A stretch of 64,000 nucleotides of DNA from Caloranaerobacter ferrireducens (GTDB lineage Bacteria > Bacillota > Clostridia > Tissierellales > Thermohalobacteraceae), in the NCBI RefSeq assembly GCF_001730685.1, contig NZ_MDJR01000007.1:62001-126000 (forward strand), given 5' to 3'. Made by a program: the position numbers and the translations under genes. The first letter of the stretch is position 1, and each line of letters begins with the position of its first letter. The notes below the pieces were generated by a model. That model did no database searches. It saw only the letters and a list, made by a program, of their open reading frames with translations, and had not been told where the DNA came from. Below are positions 38,698 to 47,920 of this stretch, piece by piece.

Positions 38698-39493
38698 TGA
38701 AAAATATTTAAAACTGATAAATTATTTAAAGGAGTTAGAAAGGGTAGTTTTGGCATTTTCAGGGGGAGTAGACAGTACATTTTTACTCAAAGCTGCAAAA
38801 GAAGCTTTAGGAGATAATGTGAAAGCAGTTACAATACTTTCTCCATATATACCTAAATGGGAAGTGGAAGAGGCAAAACAGTTAGTTAGTGAATTAGGTG
38901 TTAATTATGAAATTGTAGAAGTACCTATTATTGAGGAAATTAGAAATAATCCAGAGAATAGATGTTACTTATGTAAAAAGGCCGTTTTTAGTATTATAAA
39001 ATCAATTGCTGAAAAAGAAGGATACAATCATGTAATTGATGGAACAAACTTTGATGATACAAAGGATTATAGACCTGGATTAAAAGCTTTGGAAGAATTG
39101 AATATTAAAAGTCCTCTGCTTGAATGTAAATTGACTAAAGAAGAAATAAGAGAACTGTCTAAAGAATTAGGACTTAAGACATGGGACAAACCACCATATG
39201 CATGTCTTCTTACCAGAATACCTTATGGTAATGAGCTGAATGTAGAAGATTTTCAGAAAATAGAGAATGCAGAAAAATATTTGATGGATATTGGGATTAG
39301 GGCGGTAAGAGTGAGATGCCATAAGGATTTAGCAAGAATTGAAGTTGGAAAGAATGAAAGAAGTAAGCTATTTAATGAGGAAATTTTAGATGAAATTTCT
39401 AAAGAGTTCAAAAAAATTGGGTTTAAATATGTAACATTAGATTTAGAAGGTTATAGAACCGGGAGTTTTAATGAGACAATTTTAACAAAATAA
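38687..39493 (+). CDS. larE: Sacrificial sulfur transferase LarE
   Basis: 268 residues of the PP-loop family: SGGVDST (25-31) binds ATP; Cys173 in YACLLTRIPYG matches the cysteine whose sulfur is sacrificed in L. plantarum LarE. An additional CYLC pair (Cys93/Cys96) could, with Cys173, hold an iron-sulfur cluster as reported for some LarE homologues, which would allow catalytic rather than sacrificial sulfur supply. GTG 38678 also opens the frame, but GAGGG before ATG 38687 decides the start. Confidence 0.92.
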   Translation: MINNEKYLKLINYLKELERVVLAFSGGVDSTFLLKAAKEALGDNVKAVTILSPYIPKWEVEEAKQLVSELGVNYEIVEVPIIEEIRNNPENRCYLCKKAVFSIIKSIAEKEGYNHVIDGTNFDDTKDYRPGLKALEELNIKSPLLECKLTKEEIRELSKELGLKTWDKPPYACLLTRIPYGNELNVEDFQKIENAEKYLMDIGIRAVRVRCHKDLARIEVGKNERSKLFNEEILDEISKEFKKIGFKYVTLDLEGYRTGSFNETILTK

Positions 39494-39541
39494 AAAGGTA
39501 GTGCAGTTCGCTTTTAAATAATCTCATAGGAGGAAAAATGT

Positions 39542-40288
39542 ATGAACCTGCAAGATATGAGAAAATTACTTGAAGAAGTTAAAAATGGTGAAATTGAAAT
39601 AGAAGATGCATTAGAAAGATTAAAAGATTTGCCTTTTAAAGATTTAGGTTTTGCTATAATTGATAATCATAGAGAAATTAGAGTAGGTTATCCAGAAGTT
39701 ATATATTGTGAAGGAAAAACAGTAGAACAAGTGAAGAGTATAGTGGAATTTATGCTTACTAAGAATAAAAATATAATAGCTACTCGTGCTAGTGAAGAAA
39801 TGTATAAAGCAGTCAAGGAGATATGTAAAGATGCTAATTATAATAAGTTAGGGAGAATAATTACAATAAGAAGGACAGAAGAAAAATATACCGATAGCTA
39901 TATAGCCATAGTTGCAGCAGGAACATCGGACTTGCCAGTAGTAGAAGAAGCAGCAGAGACTGCGAAACTCCTTGGAAATAGGGTAGAAAAAGTTATTGAT
40001 GTAGGAGTAGCAGGAATACATAGATTATTGGCTAAGCTGGATATTATAAGGGGAGCAAAAGTAATAATTGTTGTTGCTGGAATGGAAGGGGCCCTTGCTA
40101 GTGTCGTAGGTGGGCTTGTAGATAAGCCAATTATAGCTGTACCTACAAGTGTTGGTTATGGAGCAAATTTTGGAGGACTTTCTTCGCTTTTATCTATGCT
40201 AAATAGCTGTGCTAGTGGGGTAAGTGTAGTAAATATAGATAATGGATTTGGAGCGGCATATATTGCTAGTATAATTAATAAGCTTTAA
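39542..40288 (+). CDS. larB: NaAD carboxylase/hydrolase LarB
   Basis: 248 residues. The N-terminal DMRKLLEEVKNGEIEIEDAL is typical of LarB; the C-terminal half is PurE-like with AAGTSDLPVVEEAAET, GVAGIHRL, VAGMEGALASVVGGL and PTSVGYGANFGG. LarB carboxylates nicotinic acid adenine dinucleotide and releases AMP, the first step of nickel-pincer cofactor synthesis. Usual order is larB-C-E; here it is C-E-B. No larA is in the window. Confidence 0.93.
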   Translation: MNLQDMRKLLEEVKNGEIEIEDALERLKDLPFKDLGFAIIDNHREIRVGYPEVIYCEGKTVEQVKSIVEFMLTKNKNIIATRASEEMYKAVKEICKDANYNKLGRIITIRRTEEKYTDSYIAIVAAGTSDLPVVEEAAETAKLLGNRVEKVIDVGVAGIHRLLAKLDIIRGAKVIIVVAGMEGALASVVGGLVDKPIIAVPTSVGYGANFGGLSSLLSMLNSCASGVSVVNIDNGFGAAYIASIINKL

Positions 40289-40336
40289 TAAGAGTATTTT
40301 AGTCTAAAAGTGTATCAAGTTATTGTGGAGTTTAAT

Positions 40337-40368
40337 AGCACCTAGATTAAAAAGTCTAGGTGTTTTTT
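40337..40368 (+). terminator. Rho-independent terminator of the lar cluster
   Basis: CACCTAGA / TCTAGGTG stem followed by six T residues. The same stem recurs at 40816-40852 and 46428-46458. Confidence 0.88.
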
Positions 40369-40474
40369 GCATAAAGAAAAATTCAAAGGAAGAAAACGAT
40401 AGATGTACTATTATCAATAATTTTTGATATCGGTCATTTAGTGTAGTATAATGATAAAAAGAGGTGAACTAATT

Positions 40475-40810
40475 ATGGATAAGGAAATTCTAAATTTTCT
40501 CAAAGAGTTTAAAAATGAATTAATTGGGAAAGTTGATGGGTTAAATGGTAAGTTTAATGAATTAAGTGGTAAGTTTGATGAATTGAATAATAAATTTGAT
40601 AATCTAGAATTGCAAGTAAAAGAAAATACTCAAATTTTAAAGGCTTTAGAACATTCTGTGCAAACTAATAAAGCAGAACATGATAGAATGATAAATGATA
40701 TAGCACATATTAAAGGAGATATAGAATCAATTAAAGGAGATTTAAGCATAGTAGAGGAAGTGACAGCAAATAATTGGGCTAATATCGCAAAATTAAAAAG
40801 AGCAAAGTAA
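40475..40810 (+). CDS. Small coiled-coil protein
   Basis: 111 residues from ATG 40475 (AGAGGTGA upstream; an earlier ATG 40451 lacks a site). Residues 15-55 contain heptad repeats of the form GxNGKFNELSGKFDELNNKF, forming a parallel coiled coil; the rest (about 60-111) is helical, with HIKGDIESIKGDLSIVEE. No enzymatic motif. Similar small coiled-coil proteins in Firmicutes are annotated as hypothetical. Sits between two related terminators, so it is its own unit. Confidence 0.7.
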   Translation: MDKEILNFLKEFKNELIGKVDGLNGKFNELSGKFDELNNKFDNLELQVKENTQILKALEHSVQTNKAEHDRMINDIAHIKGDIESIKGDLSIVEEVTANNWANIAKLKRAK

Positions 40811-40815
40811 AAAGG

Positions 40816-40852
40816 GAAGTACCTAGATTGAAGAGTCTAGGTGCTTTTTTCT
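40816..40852 (+). terminator. Rho-independent terminator
   Basis: AAGTACCTAGA / TCTAGGTGCTT with a T tract; member of the CACCTAGA hairpin set. Confidence 0.85.
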
Positions 40853-40924
40853 TTCAACAAAATGCTAGTAACAATATATTGCTTAGTACATAGATTAAAG
40901 TAGAATAATAACTGGAGGGGTTTT

Positions 40925-41341
40925 ATGTATTATTATGGTATTACTCCCGATCAATTAATAAAAGCAATGAAAGGTGAGCTAGAAGCTATAAAATATTATG
41001 AAAGACTTATTAAGATGGCGCCAAATCGAGAAGAAGCTGATATAATAAGAGCATTTTATAAAGATGAGAAAAAACATTATAGTAACTTTAGGCGTTTATA
41101 TATGATGATGACAGGAAGACCGCCAATTATACCACCGATTGATACGCCTAAATTTAGAACCTATCTACAAGGTGTAGAGCAAGCTATATTGGATGAATTA
41201 GATGCTTATGAATTCTATAGAGATATTTATTTATCTAGCATAAATCCGTATGTTAGAAGTATATTTTTTGAAGCTTTTACTGATGAGAATGAACATGCGG
41301 CTCATCTAAACTATCTATATACCAAAAATAAGTGTAAATAA
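40925..41341 (+). CDS. Ferritin-like domain protein
   Basis: 138 residues. Two helix pairs carry possible diiron ligands: GELEAIKYYERL with DEKKHYSNFRRLY, and ILDELDAYEFYRDI with DENEHAAHLNYLY, the ExxH pattern of rubrerythrin-like ferritin superfamily members. No rubredoxin tail. Likely binds iron or reduces peroxides, though spore-coat related members exist. GGAGGGG ribosome site; single gene. Confidence 0.8.
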   Translation: MYYYGITPDQLIKAMKGELEAIKYYERLIKMAPNREEADIIRAFYKDEKKHYSNFRRLYMMMTGRPPIIPPIDTPKFRTYLQGVEQAILDELDAYEFYRDIYLSSINPYVRSIFFEAFTDENEHAAHLNYLYTKNKCK

Positions 41342-41365
41342 CATATTTATAATCAAATAAAATAA

Positions 41366-41406
41366 TGACGGCTATGTGAAGGTTAAACTTCATATAGCCG
41401 TTTTAT
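41366..41406 (+). terminator. Rho-independent terminator
   Basis: 14-bp stem ACGGCTATGTGAAG / CTTCATATAGCCGT, one G-T pair, then TTTTA. Confidence 0.85.
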
Positions 41407-41474
41407 ACTGAATGAGAAATACTATTTTTTTTCTGACAAATAAAAAGATACAGTTTATTCTTTTTTTAAAATTC

Positions 41475-41595
41475 CTTTTTTATAATCCATAAGGAAATTA
41501 TAAACCTTATTAAATTGTGGATAATTTTAGATATAATTTCCGTATATGGATTTCAACAAAATTTACTTTAATTTGTTTAAATCGAAGATTTTGTT
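41475..41595 (-). repeat. Dispersed repeat, short form (copy E, inverted)
   Basis: Read on the minus strand it is AACAAAATCTTCGATTTAAA onward to CCTTATGGATTATAAAAAA, 121 nt. Its left end overlaps the last nine codons of the D-serine ammonia-lyase gene, whose terminal [10 protein letters not shown] is encoded by repeat sequence. Confidence 0.85.
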
Positions 41596-42930
41596 ATAAT
41601 ATTCATTCATAATCTCCTTAGGTACCAGGCTTCCACCTGTAGCCCATGCAATATGAGTTGCATTTGTCATCTTACCATACAATTCATTTTTCATTAGAAA
41701 TTCTTTTAAAGAGCTGCTTTTGAGTAAATCAATTACACCTGGTATTCCAGCTAAGGCTGAAGGTTCTAAATATATATTTTCACAATCTGCTAAGGTACTG
41801 AGAAGCCTATAGAGCTTATCATCTTCAACAGTATATACACCGCTAATTAAGTTTTTTAATGTTTTTCCGACAAAGCCAGAAGGTCTTCCAACTGCAAGAC
41901 CGTCAGCTTCAGTTATATTGTCAATTCCAAAGTCCTGAACAGATATTTCATTATGCTTATCAGTTAATAAACCTAAAAGCATACATGGAGAATGAGTTGG
42001 TTCAGCAAAGAAGCAATGGACATTATCTTTAAATAACAGCTTAAGTCCAAAGGCAACTCCACCTGGACCTCCACCAACGCCACAGGGTAAATATACGAAT
42101 AAAGGATGTTTACTATCTACAACTATATTCATTTCTTCAAGCTGTTTTTTTAGTCTTATTGCTGCAACGCTATAGCCGAGGAAAAGGTCTTTAGAATTTT
42201 CATCATCTATAAAATAACTCATAGGATTTGAATTAGATAATCTTCTACCTTCTTCTACAGCTTTACTGTAATCTGATTCATATTCTATAACATTTACTCC
42301 TTTACTTCTCAACAAGTCCTTTTTCCACTTTTTGGCGTCAGCAGACATGTGAACAACTACTTTAAAACCTAATTTTGCACTCATAATACCAATACTAAGA
42401 CCTAAATTTCCGGTAGAACCAACTTGTATAGTATATTGATTAAAAAATTCTCTAAATTCATCATTATCCATAATTGAATAATCATCATCTAAGCTTAACA
42501 TATTATGCTTTATTGCTAATTCTTCTGCATGCTTTAGTACTTCATAAATCCCGCCTCTTGCCTTAATAGAGCCTGCTATGGCAAGATGAGAGTCGCATTT
42601 AAGAAGCAAAAGTCCAGGGATTTTTACTTCAAACATTTTTTCTAAGACTTCTTGCATTTTAGGGATCTTAACTAATGGAGATTCTATTATTCCATTCAAA
42701 TCTTTTGTTTCAGGAAAAAGCTTGGATATGAGTGGAGCAAAACGATTTAATCTTTCTTCGGCATCCTTCACATCCTTTTCATTTAATGAGATATTTTTAA
42801 TTGCTATATCGAATTTTTCGTATTTTGGATTTATCCAGAATACTTCCTTAGTATTAATTATGTCATTCAGCAGCGGAAATTCCTGTATCCATTCTTTTAT
42901 ACTTCTTCCTGCTATCAATTTATTTTCCAT
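41563..42930 (-). CDS. dsdA: D-serine ammonia-lyase
   Basis: 455 residues of the fold-type II PLP family. The PLP lysine is in [15 protein letters not shown], the phosphate-binding segment in [12 protein letters not shown], plus [14 protein letters not shown] and YLEPSALAG. Degrades D-serine to pyruvate and ammonia in the cytoplasm. A GTG at 42939 opens the frame but is inside the AGAGGTG ribosome site; ATG 42930 is the start. The last codons overlap copy E of the dispersed repeat, so the C-terminal tail may have been replaced or extended by it. Confidence 0.93.
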   Translation of the reverse strand: MENKLIAGRSIKEWIQEFPLLNDIINTKEVFWINPKYEKFDIAIKNISLNEKDVKDAEERLNRFAPLISKLFPETKDLNGIIESPLVKIPKMQEVLEKMFEVKIPGLLLLKCDSHLAIAGSIKARGGIYEVLKHAEELAIKHNMLSLDDDYSIMDNDEFREFFNQYTIQVGSTGNLGLSIGIMSAKLGFKVVVHMSADAKKWKKDLLRSKGVNVIEYESDYSKAVEEGRRLSNSNPMSYFIDDENSKDLFLGYSVAAIRLKKQLEEMNIVVDSKHPLFVYLPCGVGGGPGGVAFGLKLLFKDNVHCFFAEPTHSPCMLLGLLTDKHNEISVQDFGIDNITEADGLAVGRPSGFVGKTLKNLISGVYTVEDDKLYRLLSTLADCENIYLEPSALAGIPGVIDLLKSSSLKEFLMKNELYGKMTNATHIAWATGGSLVPKEIMNEYYNKIFDLNKLK

Positions 42931-43134
42931 AGTAAGCACCTCTTTTTTGGTTTTTCGTAAGATGTTTTTAAAATATCTAACATAATTAGAGGAATATCGT
43001 CTTTAAAGATTTTTATCCGGTATCGGTGAATTCCTTCCAAGAATGAATGTTTTCTTTTTTAAAAATTATACATTATTTAAGAATAAATAGGTACATAATA
43101 ATTTAAAAATATTTCTATTAAATAAATGTTTTTA

Positions 43135-43167
43135 AAGGCAACCTATACTATGCGTACAGGTTGCCTG
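43135..43167 (-). terminator. Terminator of the lysine-rich glycosyltransferase gene
   Basis: GGCAACCT / AGGTTGCC stem; on the minus strand followed by TTTAAAAA. Lies just after the gene's stop. Confidence 0.7.
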
Positions 43168-43181
43168 TTTAAGTTATATTT

Positions 43182-44003
43182 TTATTTCATGAAATCTTTC
43201 AATATATTTTGTATTTTATCTTTATCTAATATTTTCTGATTTTCTTTAGCTCTCTTAAAAGCAGATGAGGTATTTTGAGACGTATTATTTGAATGAACGA
43301 CGATTATAAAATTTCTCTTCTTCAATATTTCATGAGGGAGTTTAATTGCATAAGTGTGACCTCCAGGCATTTTATAACGTTTCCCATCTAAATAGTCACT
43401 TACTTTATAAATTAAAGTATAAAATGGAGGTGATTTGATTTCAGTTTTTGCTAATCCTTTTAGTATAGAATCGTATACATAACCTTTTTGATTAATTAAG
43501 ACTTGAGTATTTAATCTAGGTCTATAATCAAATAGCTGCTGTATAAATGTTTTATGATACATATCATCACAATCTAAACGTACAAGATATAGATAATCGT
43601 AGCCTTTAATATATTCAATTATTTTAGATTCGTATTCATTTTGATTTACAAATTGAATATTATCAGGAAGAGGTTCATATTTAGAAAGAGCATTTTCTAT
43701 TATAGATTTTGTTTTATCATGATATTTTATTAAAGCAACGAAGTTTTGATTGGTTTGTGCTTTTAAGCTTTGCAAAGTATAATTCATAAATATTGCTATT
43801 CTTTGCTTAATCCATTCTTCTGTAAATCTTTTATCTTTAAATGGTTGAGTATTAAAACTCATACCAATAATAATTCTCTTAGTTCCAGATATATATCTTT
43901 TCTTATTATTTTTCTTTCTTTTAATTATAATTTTATTCACAGGTCTTCTTAAATTATTTTTTTTCTTGTTTGATTTAAGTTTGACTTTTTTGGATTTAGA
44001 CAT
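43182..44003 (-). CDS. Glycosyltransferase with a lysine-rich N-terminal tail
   Basis: 273 residues. Residues 1-40 are very basic (MSKSKKVKLKSNKKKN and more Lys/Arg). The body resembles the rhamnosyltransferase-like glycosyltransferase family: GMSFNTQPF, SLKAQTNQNFVALIKYHD, and the acidic sugar-nucleotide site LVRLDCDDMYH. GAGGTG precedes ATG 44003; a GTG at 44012 is within the ribosome site. Divergent from UDP-glucose dehydrogenase. Such genes in Clostridia often glycosylate spore or surface layers, which is inference. Confidence 0.68.
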   Translation of the reverse strand: MSKSKKVKLKSNKKKNNLRRPVNKIIIKRKKNNKKRYISGTKRIIIGMSFNTQPFKDKRFTEEWIKQRIAIFMNYTLQSLKAQTNQNFVALIKYHDKTKSIIENALSKYEPLPDNIQFVNQNEYESKIIEYIKGYDYLYLVRLDCDDMYHKTFIQQLFDYRPRLNTQVLINQKGYVYDSILKGLAKTEIKSPPFYTLIYKVSDYLDGKRYKMPGGHTYAIKLPHEILKKRNFIIVVHSNNTSQNTSSAFKRAKENQKILDKDKIQNILKDFMK

Positions 44004-44177
44004 TTTTAACACCTCAATTAGAGTTTTGAGTTTGAAAGCATTTTTCTAGTTTATTATATGAAACCTAAAACTATTGTGATTAAGCTTGTTTAATATTCTT
44101 CACTTTAAGATACCTAACTCATAATATGTATTGAAAAGTTAAATATTGGATATTTGCCAATAAAAGAAGGTGGACTT

Positions 44178-45488
44178 ATGAATGTCAGTGTAATAGGTGC
44201 TGGATATGTAGGGTTAGTATCAGCATTAGGATTTTGTAAAATGAATAATAATGTAATATGTGTTGATAAAAAGATAGAGAAGATTACTAAACTAAACAGA
44301 GGAATACCAACATTATACGAAGAAGGATTAGAAGAATTGTTAAAAGAATGTTTGCAAAGCAGAAATATAATGTTTACTGATGATATTAGGATAGCTGTAG
44401 AAAAATCTGATGTAATTTTTATAACTGTTGGGACTCCAACATTAGAAAATTGGGAGGTAGATTTGTCTCAGCTCAATGAAGTGATAAGAGAAATTTGTAA
44501 ATATATCAAAAGCTACAAGGTTATTGTAAACAAGAGTACTGTACCCGTTGGAACACAAAAATATATAAAACAATTACTTGTAGATAAAGGAGTAAATGAA
44601 GAAAATTTTGATGTAGTATCAAATCCAGAATTTTTGAGAGAAGGTAAGGCTATTTATGATTTTTTAAATGCAGATAGAATAGTAATAGGATTGGATTCTG
44701 AAAGAGCTAGAAAGATTATGGAAAAGCTTTACAAACCTTTTAATATAGAAATAATATTTACAACACCTGAAACTGCTGAACTTATTAAATATGCTTCCAA
44801 TGCTTTTCTTGCAACGAAAATATCTTTTATTAACGAAGTGGCAAATCTTTGTGATAAGGTAGGAGCTGATATTGAAGTAATATCATATGCAATGGGATTA
44901 GATAAAAGAATATCTCCTGAGTTTCTAAAGGCAGGAATAGGTTTTGGGGGCTCATGTTTTCCTAAGGATACAAAAGCTTTAGTAAAAATAGCTGAAAAAT
45001 ACGGATGTAATTTTAAGATTGTAAAGAGCGCTATTGAGGTAAATAATAATCAAAGAATTTTACCTGTAAAGATACTTTTAAATTATTATAAAAAATTAGA
45101 GGGCAAAGTTATTACTGTTTTGGGTCTTACTTTTAAGCCAGATACTGATGATATAAGAGAAGCTCCTTCGTTGTATATAATAAGGAGATTATTAGATATG
45201 AAAGCTGTAGTAAAATGTTACGACCCTAAGGCTTCAGATGAAATAAAGAAAATATTTCCTGATATAAATTGTTATCCAAATATATATGATAGTTTAGAAG
45301 GTTCTTCATGTGCAATCATATGTACAGAGTGGAAAGAAATATCTTCAATGAATCTAGAAAAAGCTAAATTGAAAATGAAAGAACCAATTATTATTGATGG
45401 AAGAAATGCTTTAGATTTAAATAAAGTTAGAGATAGCGGAATAATTTATTTTTCAATAGGTAGAAAGAGGCAAAATCTAAAGCTATAG
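44178..45488 (+). CDS. UDP-glucose 6-dehydrogenase
   Basis: 436 residues. NAD loop MNVSVIGAGYVGLVSALG, TVGTPTLE, KSTVPVGT, NPEFLREGKA, the active cysteine in GFGGSCFPKDTKAL, and FKPDTDDIREAP. Oxidises UDP-glucose to UDP-glucuronate for polysaccharide synthesis. The frame opens at TTG 44154, but GAAGGTGG before ATG 44178 sets the start at the NAD loop. Flanked on both sides by convergent or divergent glycosyltransferase genes, suggesting one glycan pathway. Confidence 0.94.
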   Translation: MNVSVIGAGYVGLVSALGFCKMNNNVICVDKKIEKITKLNRGIPTLYEEGLEELLKECLQSRNIMFTDDIRIAVEKSDVIFITVGTPTLENWEVDLSQLNEVIREICKYIKSYKVIVNKSTVPVGTQKYIKQLLVDKGVNEENFDVVSNPEFLREGKAIYDFLNADRIVIGLDSERARKIMEKLYKPFNIEIIFTTPETAELIKYASNAFLATKISFINEVANLCDKVGADIEVISYAMGLDKRISPEFLKAGIGFGGSCFPKDTKALVKIAEKYGCNFKIVKSAIEVNNNQRILPVKILLNYYKKLEGKVITVLGLTFKPDTDDIREAPSLYIIRRLLDMKAVVKCYDPKASDEIKKIFPDINCYPNIYDSLEGSSCAIICTEWKEISSMNLEKAKLKMKEPIIIDGRNALDLNKVRDSGIIYFSIGRKRQNLKL

Positions 45489-45503
45489 ATTTTGCCTCTT
45501 TCT
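45462..45503. terminator. Bidirectional terminator
   Basis: 18-bp stem AGAAAGAGGCAAAATCTA / TAGATTTTGCCTCTTTCT with a 6-nt loop, shared by the convergent dehydrogenase and glycosyltransferase genes and overlapping the former's stop. Confidence 0.9.
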
Positions 45504-45507
45504 AGTT

Positions 45508-46308
45508 CTAAACATCAACATATTTAGAGAAATTTGTTATATTTCTTCTGACAATTTTACATCTACTTAATAGTTTTTCATTACTTACTTTCCATGTGTG
45601 TTCAGAACTGGAGCTGTGTCTTACATATACATGATGAAATCTATCTATTGAATATAACTTTATTCCTTTTTTTAAACAATCTTTTGAAAATCGAGTGTCA
45701 ACACCTCTTGGTATATCAGCAAATTTTACTTTATCAAAGACTTCACGTCTTATAAGCATAGTAGGTCCATCTATATGCTTAACATAACGATTTTCTAACA
45801 TTGGAGATCTTATTGCTAGAATTTTATACTTTTCAAAATATACAAAAGATGCTGCTTTCCCTATTAAACCTGCATTAGTATAACTAAAAGCTTTTACTGA
45901 CTCTCTTAAATATTTTGGTCCGTAGTAATCATCATCATCAAATTTTGCAATTATTTCGTTATTTGACTGTCTAACCCCAAAATTTAAACATTCACCTAGT
46001 GAAGTTTTCTCATCTAATTGAAAAACCTTAACATTTTTATATTGGCTGGCCCTTTCTTTCCATAGATTTATATCCATATCATTATTATTTAAGATTATAA
46101 TCAATTCTTTTTTTTCATAGTTTTGTCTTATATAATTATTGAAGACATTATCAATATAATTTGGACGCATAGTGCACGTAATTATTGAAACACTTGGATA
46201 AACGAAATTGTTATCTTTAATTAATCTTTGATATCTCCTAAATAGTTTTTTATTTATAAAGCTATCTAATGATTTGTTAACAGGATTTTTATATTGATTT
46301 TTTTTCAT
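45508..46308 (-). CDS. Family 2 glycosyltransferase
   Basis: 266 residues. GT-A fold: VSIITCTMRPNYIDNVFNNY at about 40-60, KELIIILNNND, SLGECLNFGVRQSNNEIIAKFDDDDYYGP with the DDDD metal/sugar site (split over about 104-132), and a C-terminal region with DGPTMLIRREVF and DTRFSKDCLKKG. Transfers a sugar, acceptor unknown. Start ATG 46308 with AGGAGGTTAC upstream. Pairs with the other glycosyltransferase and the dehydrogenase. Confidence 0.85.
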   Translation of the reverse strand: MKKNQYKNPVNKSLDSFINKKLFRRYQRLIKDNNFVYPSVSIITCTMRPNYIDNVFNNYIRQNYEKKELIIILNNNDMDINLWKERASQYKNVKVFQLDEKTSLGECLNFGVRQSNNEIIAKFDDDDYYGPKYLRESVKAFSYTNAGLIGKAASFVYFEKYKILAIRSPMLENRYVKHIDGPTMLIRREVFDKVKFADIPRGVDTRFSKDCLKKGIKLYSIDRFHHVYVRHSSSSEHTWKVSNEKLLSRCKIVRRNITNFSKYVDV

Positions 46309-46427
46309 ATTTTGTAACCTCCTGCAAATATACTTAGGAACTAGATATTAATAAGTTTTAGAAGCAGCACTTTTCTTTGTAATACTTATATGTATTATTA
46401 TTAATTTATGTTAAATAATCATAATTA

Positions 46428-46458
46428 AAGCACCTAGATTAAGTTAATCTAGGTGCTT
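46428..46458 (-). terminator. Terminator of hydG (CACCTAGA set)
   Basis: AAGCACCTAGATTAA / TTAATCTAGGTGCTT, 15-bp perfect stem, followed on the minus strand by TTAATTAT. Confidence 0.75.
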
Positions 46459-46464
46459 AAGATA

Positions 46465-47883
46465 TTAGAATCTAAGGTCTCTTTCACCATTCTCTATTCT
46501 TTCTAAATACTTGATTGTAGCCTTTCTTGCAGATTCTTTAGGTATTTGTTTTAAAGATTCTTCTATAGTTTTCTTTCCAAGTTCTTTTAATTCTTCATCA
46601 GCATAATCTAGTAAGAATTCTTTAAAAGTTAATAATGCATTAGGTAGACATACATTATGAATTTGTCCAGCTTTAGCTAGTGCCATGAATCTTTCGCCAG
46701 TTCTTCCTTCTCTGTAGCAAGCTGTACAGTAGCTTGGTATATAACCAGATTTACATAAACTCTTTAAAATTTCTATTGGTGATCGATGATCTTCTACTTC
46801 AAATTGAGGTTTCTCATCATCGTGATGTTTGTGCATATATTCTTCAACATAGCCTCCTACACCTGTACATGAACCTGCACTAATTTGTGATATACCAAGA
46901 GATATAACCTCGTCTCTATACTCTGGTGCTTCTCTAGTTGAAAGTATCATTCCAGTATAAGGTACAGCCAATCTAATAATTGCTACAATCTTTTTGAAAT
47001 CATCATCTGAAACAAGATATGGGTAGTTATTGATATCAACACCTTCTGCAGGTCTTAATCTTGGAACAGATATTGTATGAGGACCTACACCATAAACGCT
47101 ATCTAAATGTTCAGCATGCATTAGTAGTGCGATTGTTTCGTATTTATAATCATAAAGTCCATAAAGAACACCTAAGCCTACATCATCAATTCCTGCTTGA
47201 AAAGCTCTGTCCATAGCTGTTGTATGCCAGTTATAATCATGTTTAGGTCCTTTTGGATGAACTTTTTCATATGTTGGCTTATGATATGTTTCTTGGAATA
47301 AGATGTATGTTCCTATTTCAGCTTCCTTTAATCTTTTATAATTTTCTACAGTTGTAGCTGCTATATTAACATTAATTCTTCTAATACTTCCATTATCAAA
47401 CTTTATTGAATAAATAGTTTTTATACAATCGATTATATAATCTAAAGTACAATTTACAGGGTCTTCACCGGCTTCTAAAGCTAGTCTCTTATGTCCTAAA
47501 GATTCTAGAACTTTAACTTCTTCCTCAAGTTCTTTCATAGTTAGTTTCTTTCTTTTAAAGCTTTTATTTGAATGTTTATATCCACAATATTCGCAGTTAT
47601 TAACGCAATAGTTGCTTACATATAAAGGTGCAAAAAGAACTATTCTTTTACCATATATTGTTTCTTTAATATGTCTTGCTGTCTTGAACATTTCTTCTAG
47701 TATATCTTCATCTTCTATGTTAAGTAATACAGCCGCTTCTCTATGAGTTAACCCTTTACATGCTTTTGCTTTTTCTAGAATACTTCTAACATACTCTTTA
47801 TCTTGTGCTTTTTTCTTACCGTATTCCATAGATTCAAGAATTTCAGAATGCACAATAAAATCTTCAGCTCTATATTCTTTCAT
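46465..47883 (-). CDS. hydG: [FeFe]-hydrogenase H-cluster maturase HydG
   Basis: 472 residues. Radical SAM motif C93-VNN-C97-EY-C100 (NYCVNNCEYCGY), then the ThiH-like barrel with LEAGEDP, FQETYHKPTYEKVHP and GIDDVGLGVLYGLYDY. The C-terminal CTACYREGRTGERF holds the second auxiliary cluster that binds the dangler iron. HydG cleaves tyrosine to make the CO and cyanide ligands of the hydrogenase H-cluster. GGGGGTT lies upstream of the ATG. It is cotranscribed behind the TM1266-type gene; hydE, hydF and hydrogenase itself are outside the window. Confidence 0.95.
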   Translation of the reverse strand: MKEYRAEDFIVHSEILESMEYGKKKAQDKEYVRSILEKAKACKGLTHREAAVLLNIEDEDILEEMFKTARHIKETIYGKRIVLFAPLYVSNYCVNNCEYCGYKHSNKSFKRKKLTMKELEEEVKVLESLGHKRLALEAGEDPVNCTLDYIIDCIKTIYSIKFDNGSIRRINVNIAATTVENYKRLKEAEIGTYILFQETYHKPTYEKVHPKGPKHDYNWHTTAMDRAFQAGIDDVGLGVLYGLYDYKYETIALLMHAEHLDSVYGVGPHTISVPRLRPAEGVDINNYPYLVSDDDFKKIVAIIRLAVPYTGMILSTREAPEYRDEVISLGISQISAGSCTGVGGYVEEYMHKHHDDEKPQFEVEDHRSPIEILKSLCKSGYIPSYCTACYREGRTGERFMALAKAGQIHNVCLPNALLTFKEFLLDYADEELKELGKKTIEESLKQIPKESARKATIKYLERIENGERDLRF

Positions 47884-47920
47884 TTTTAAAACCCCCTAAA
47901 TATTAGAATAAATATAAAAT

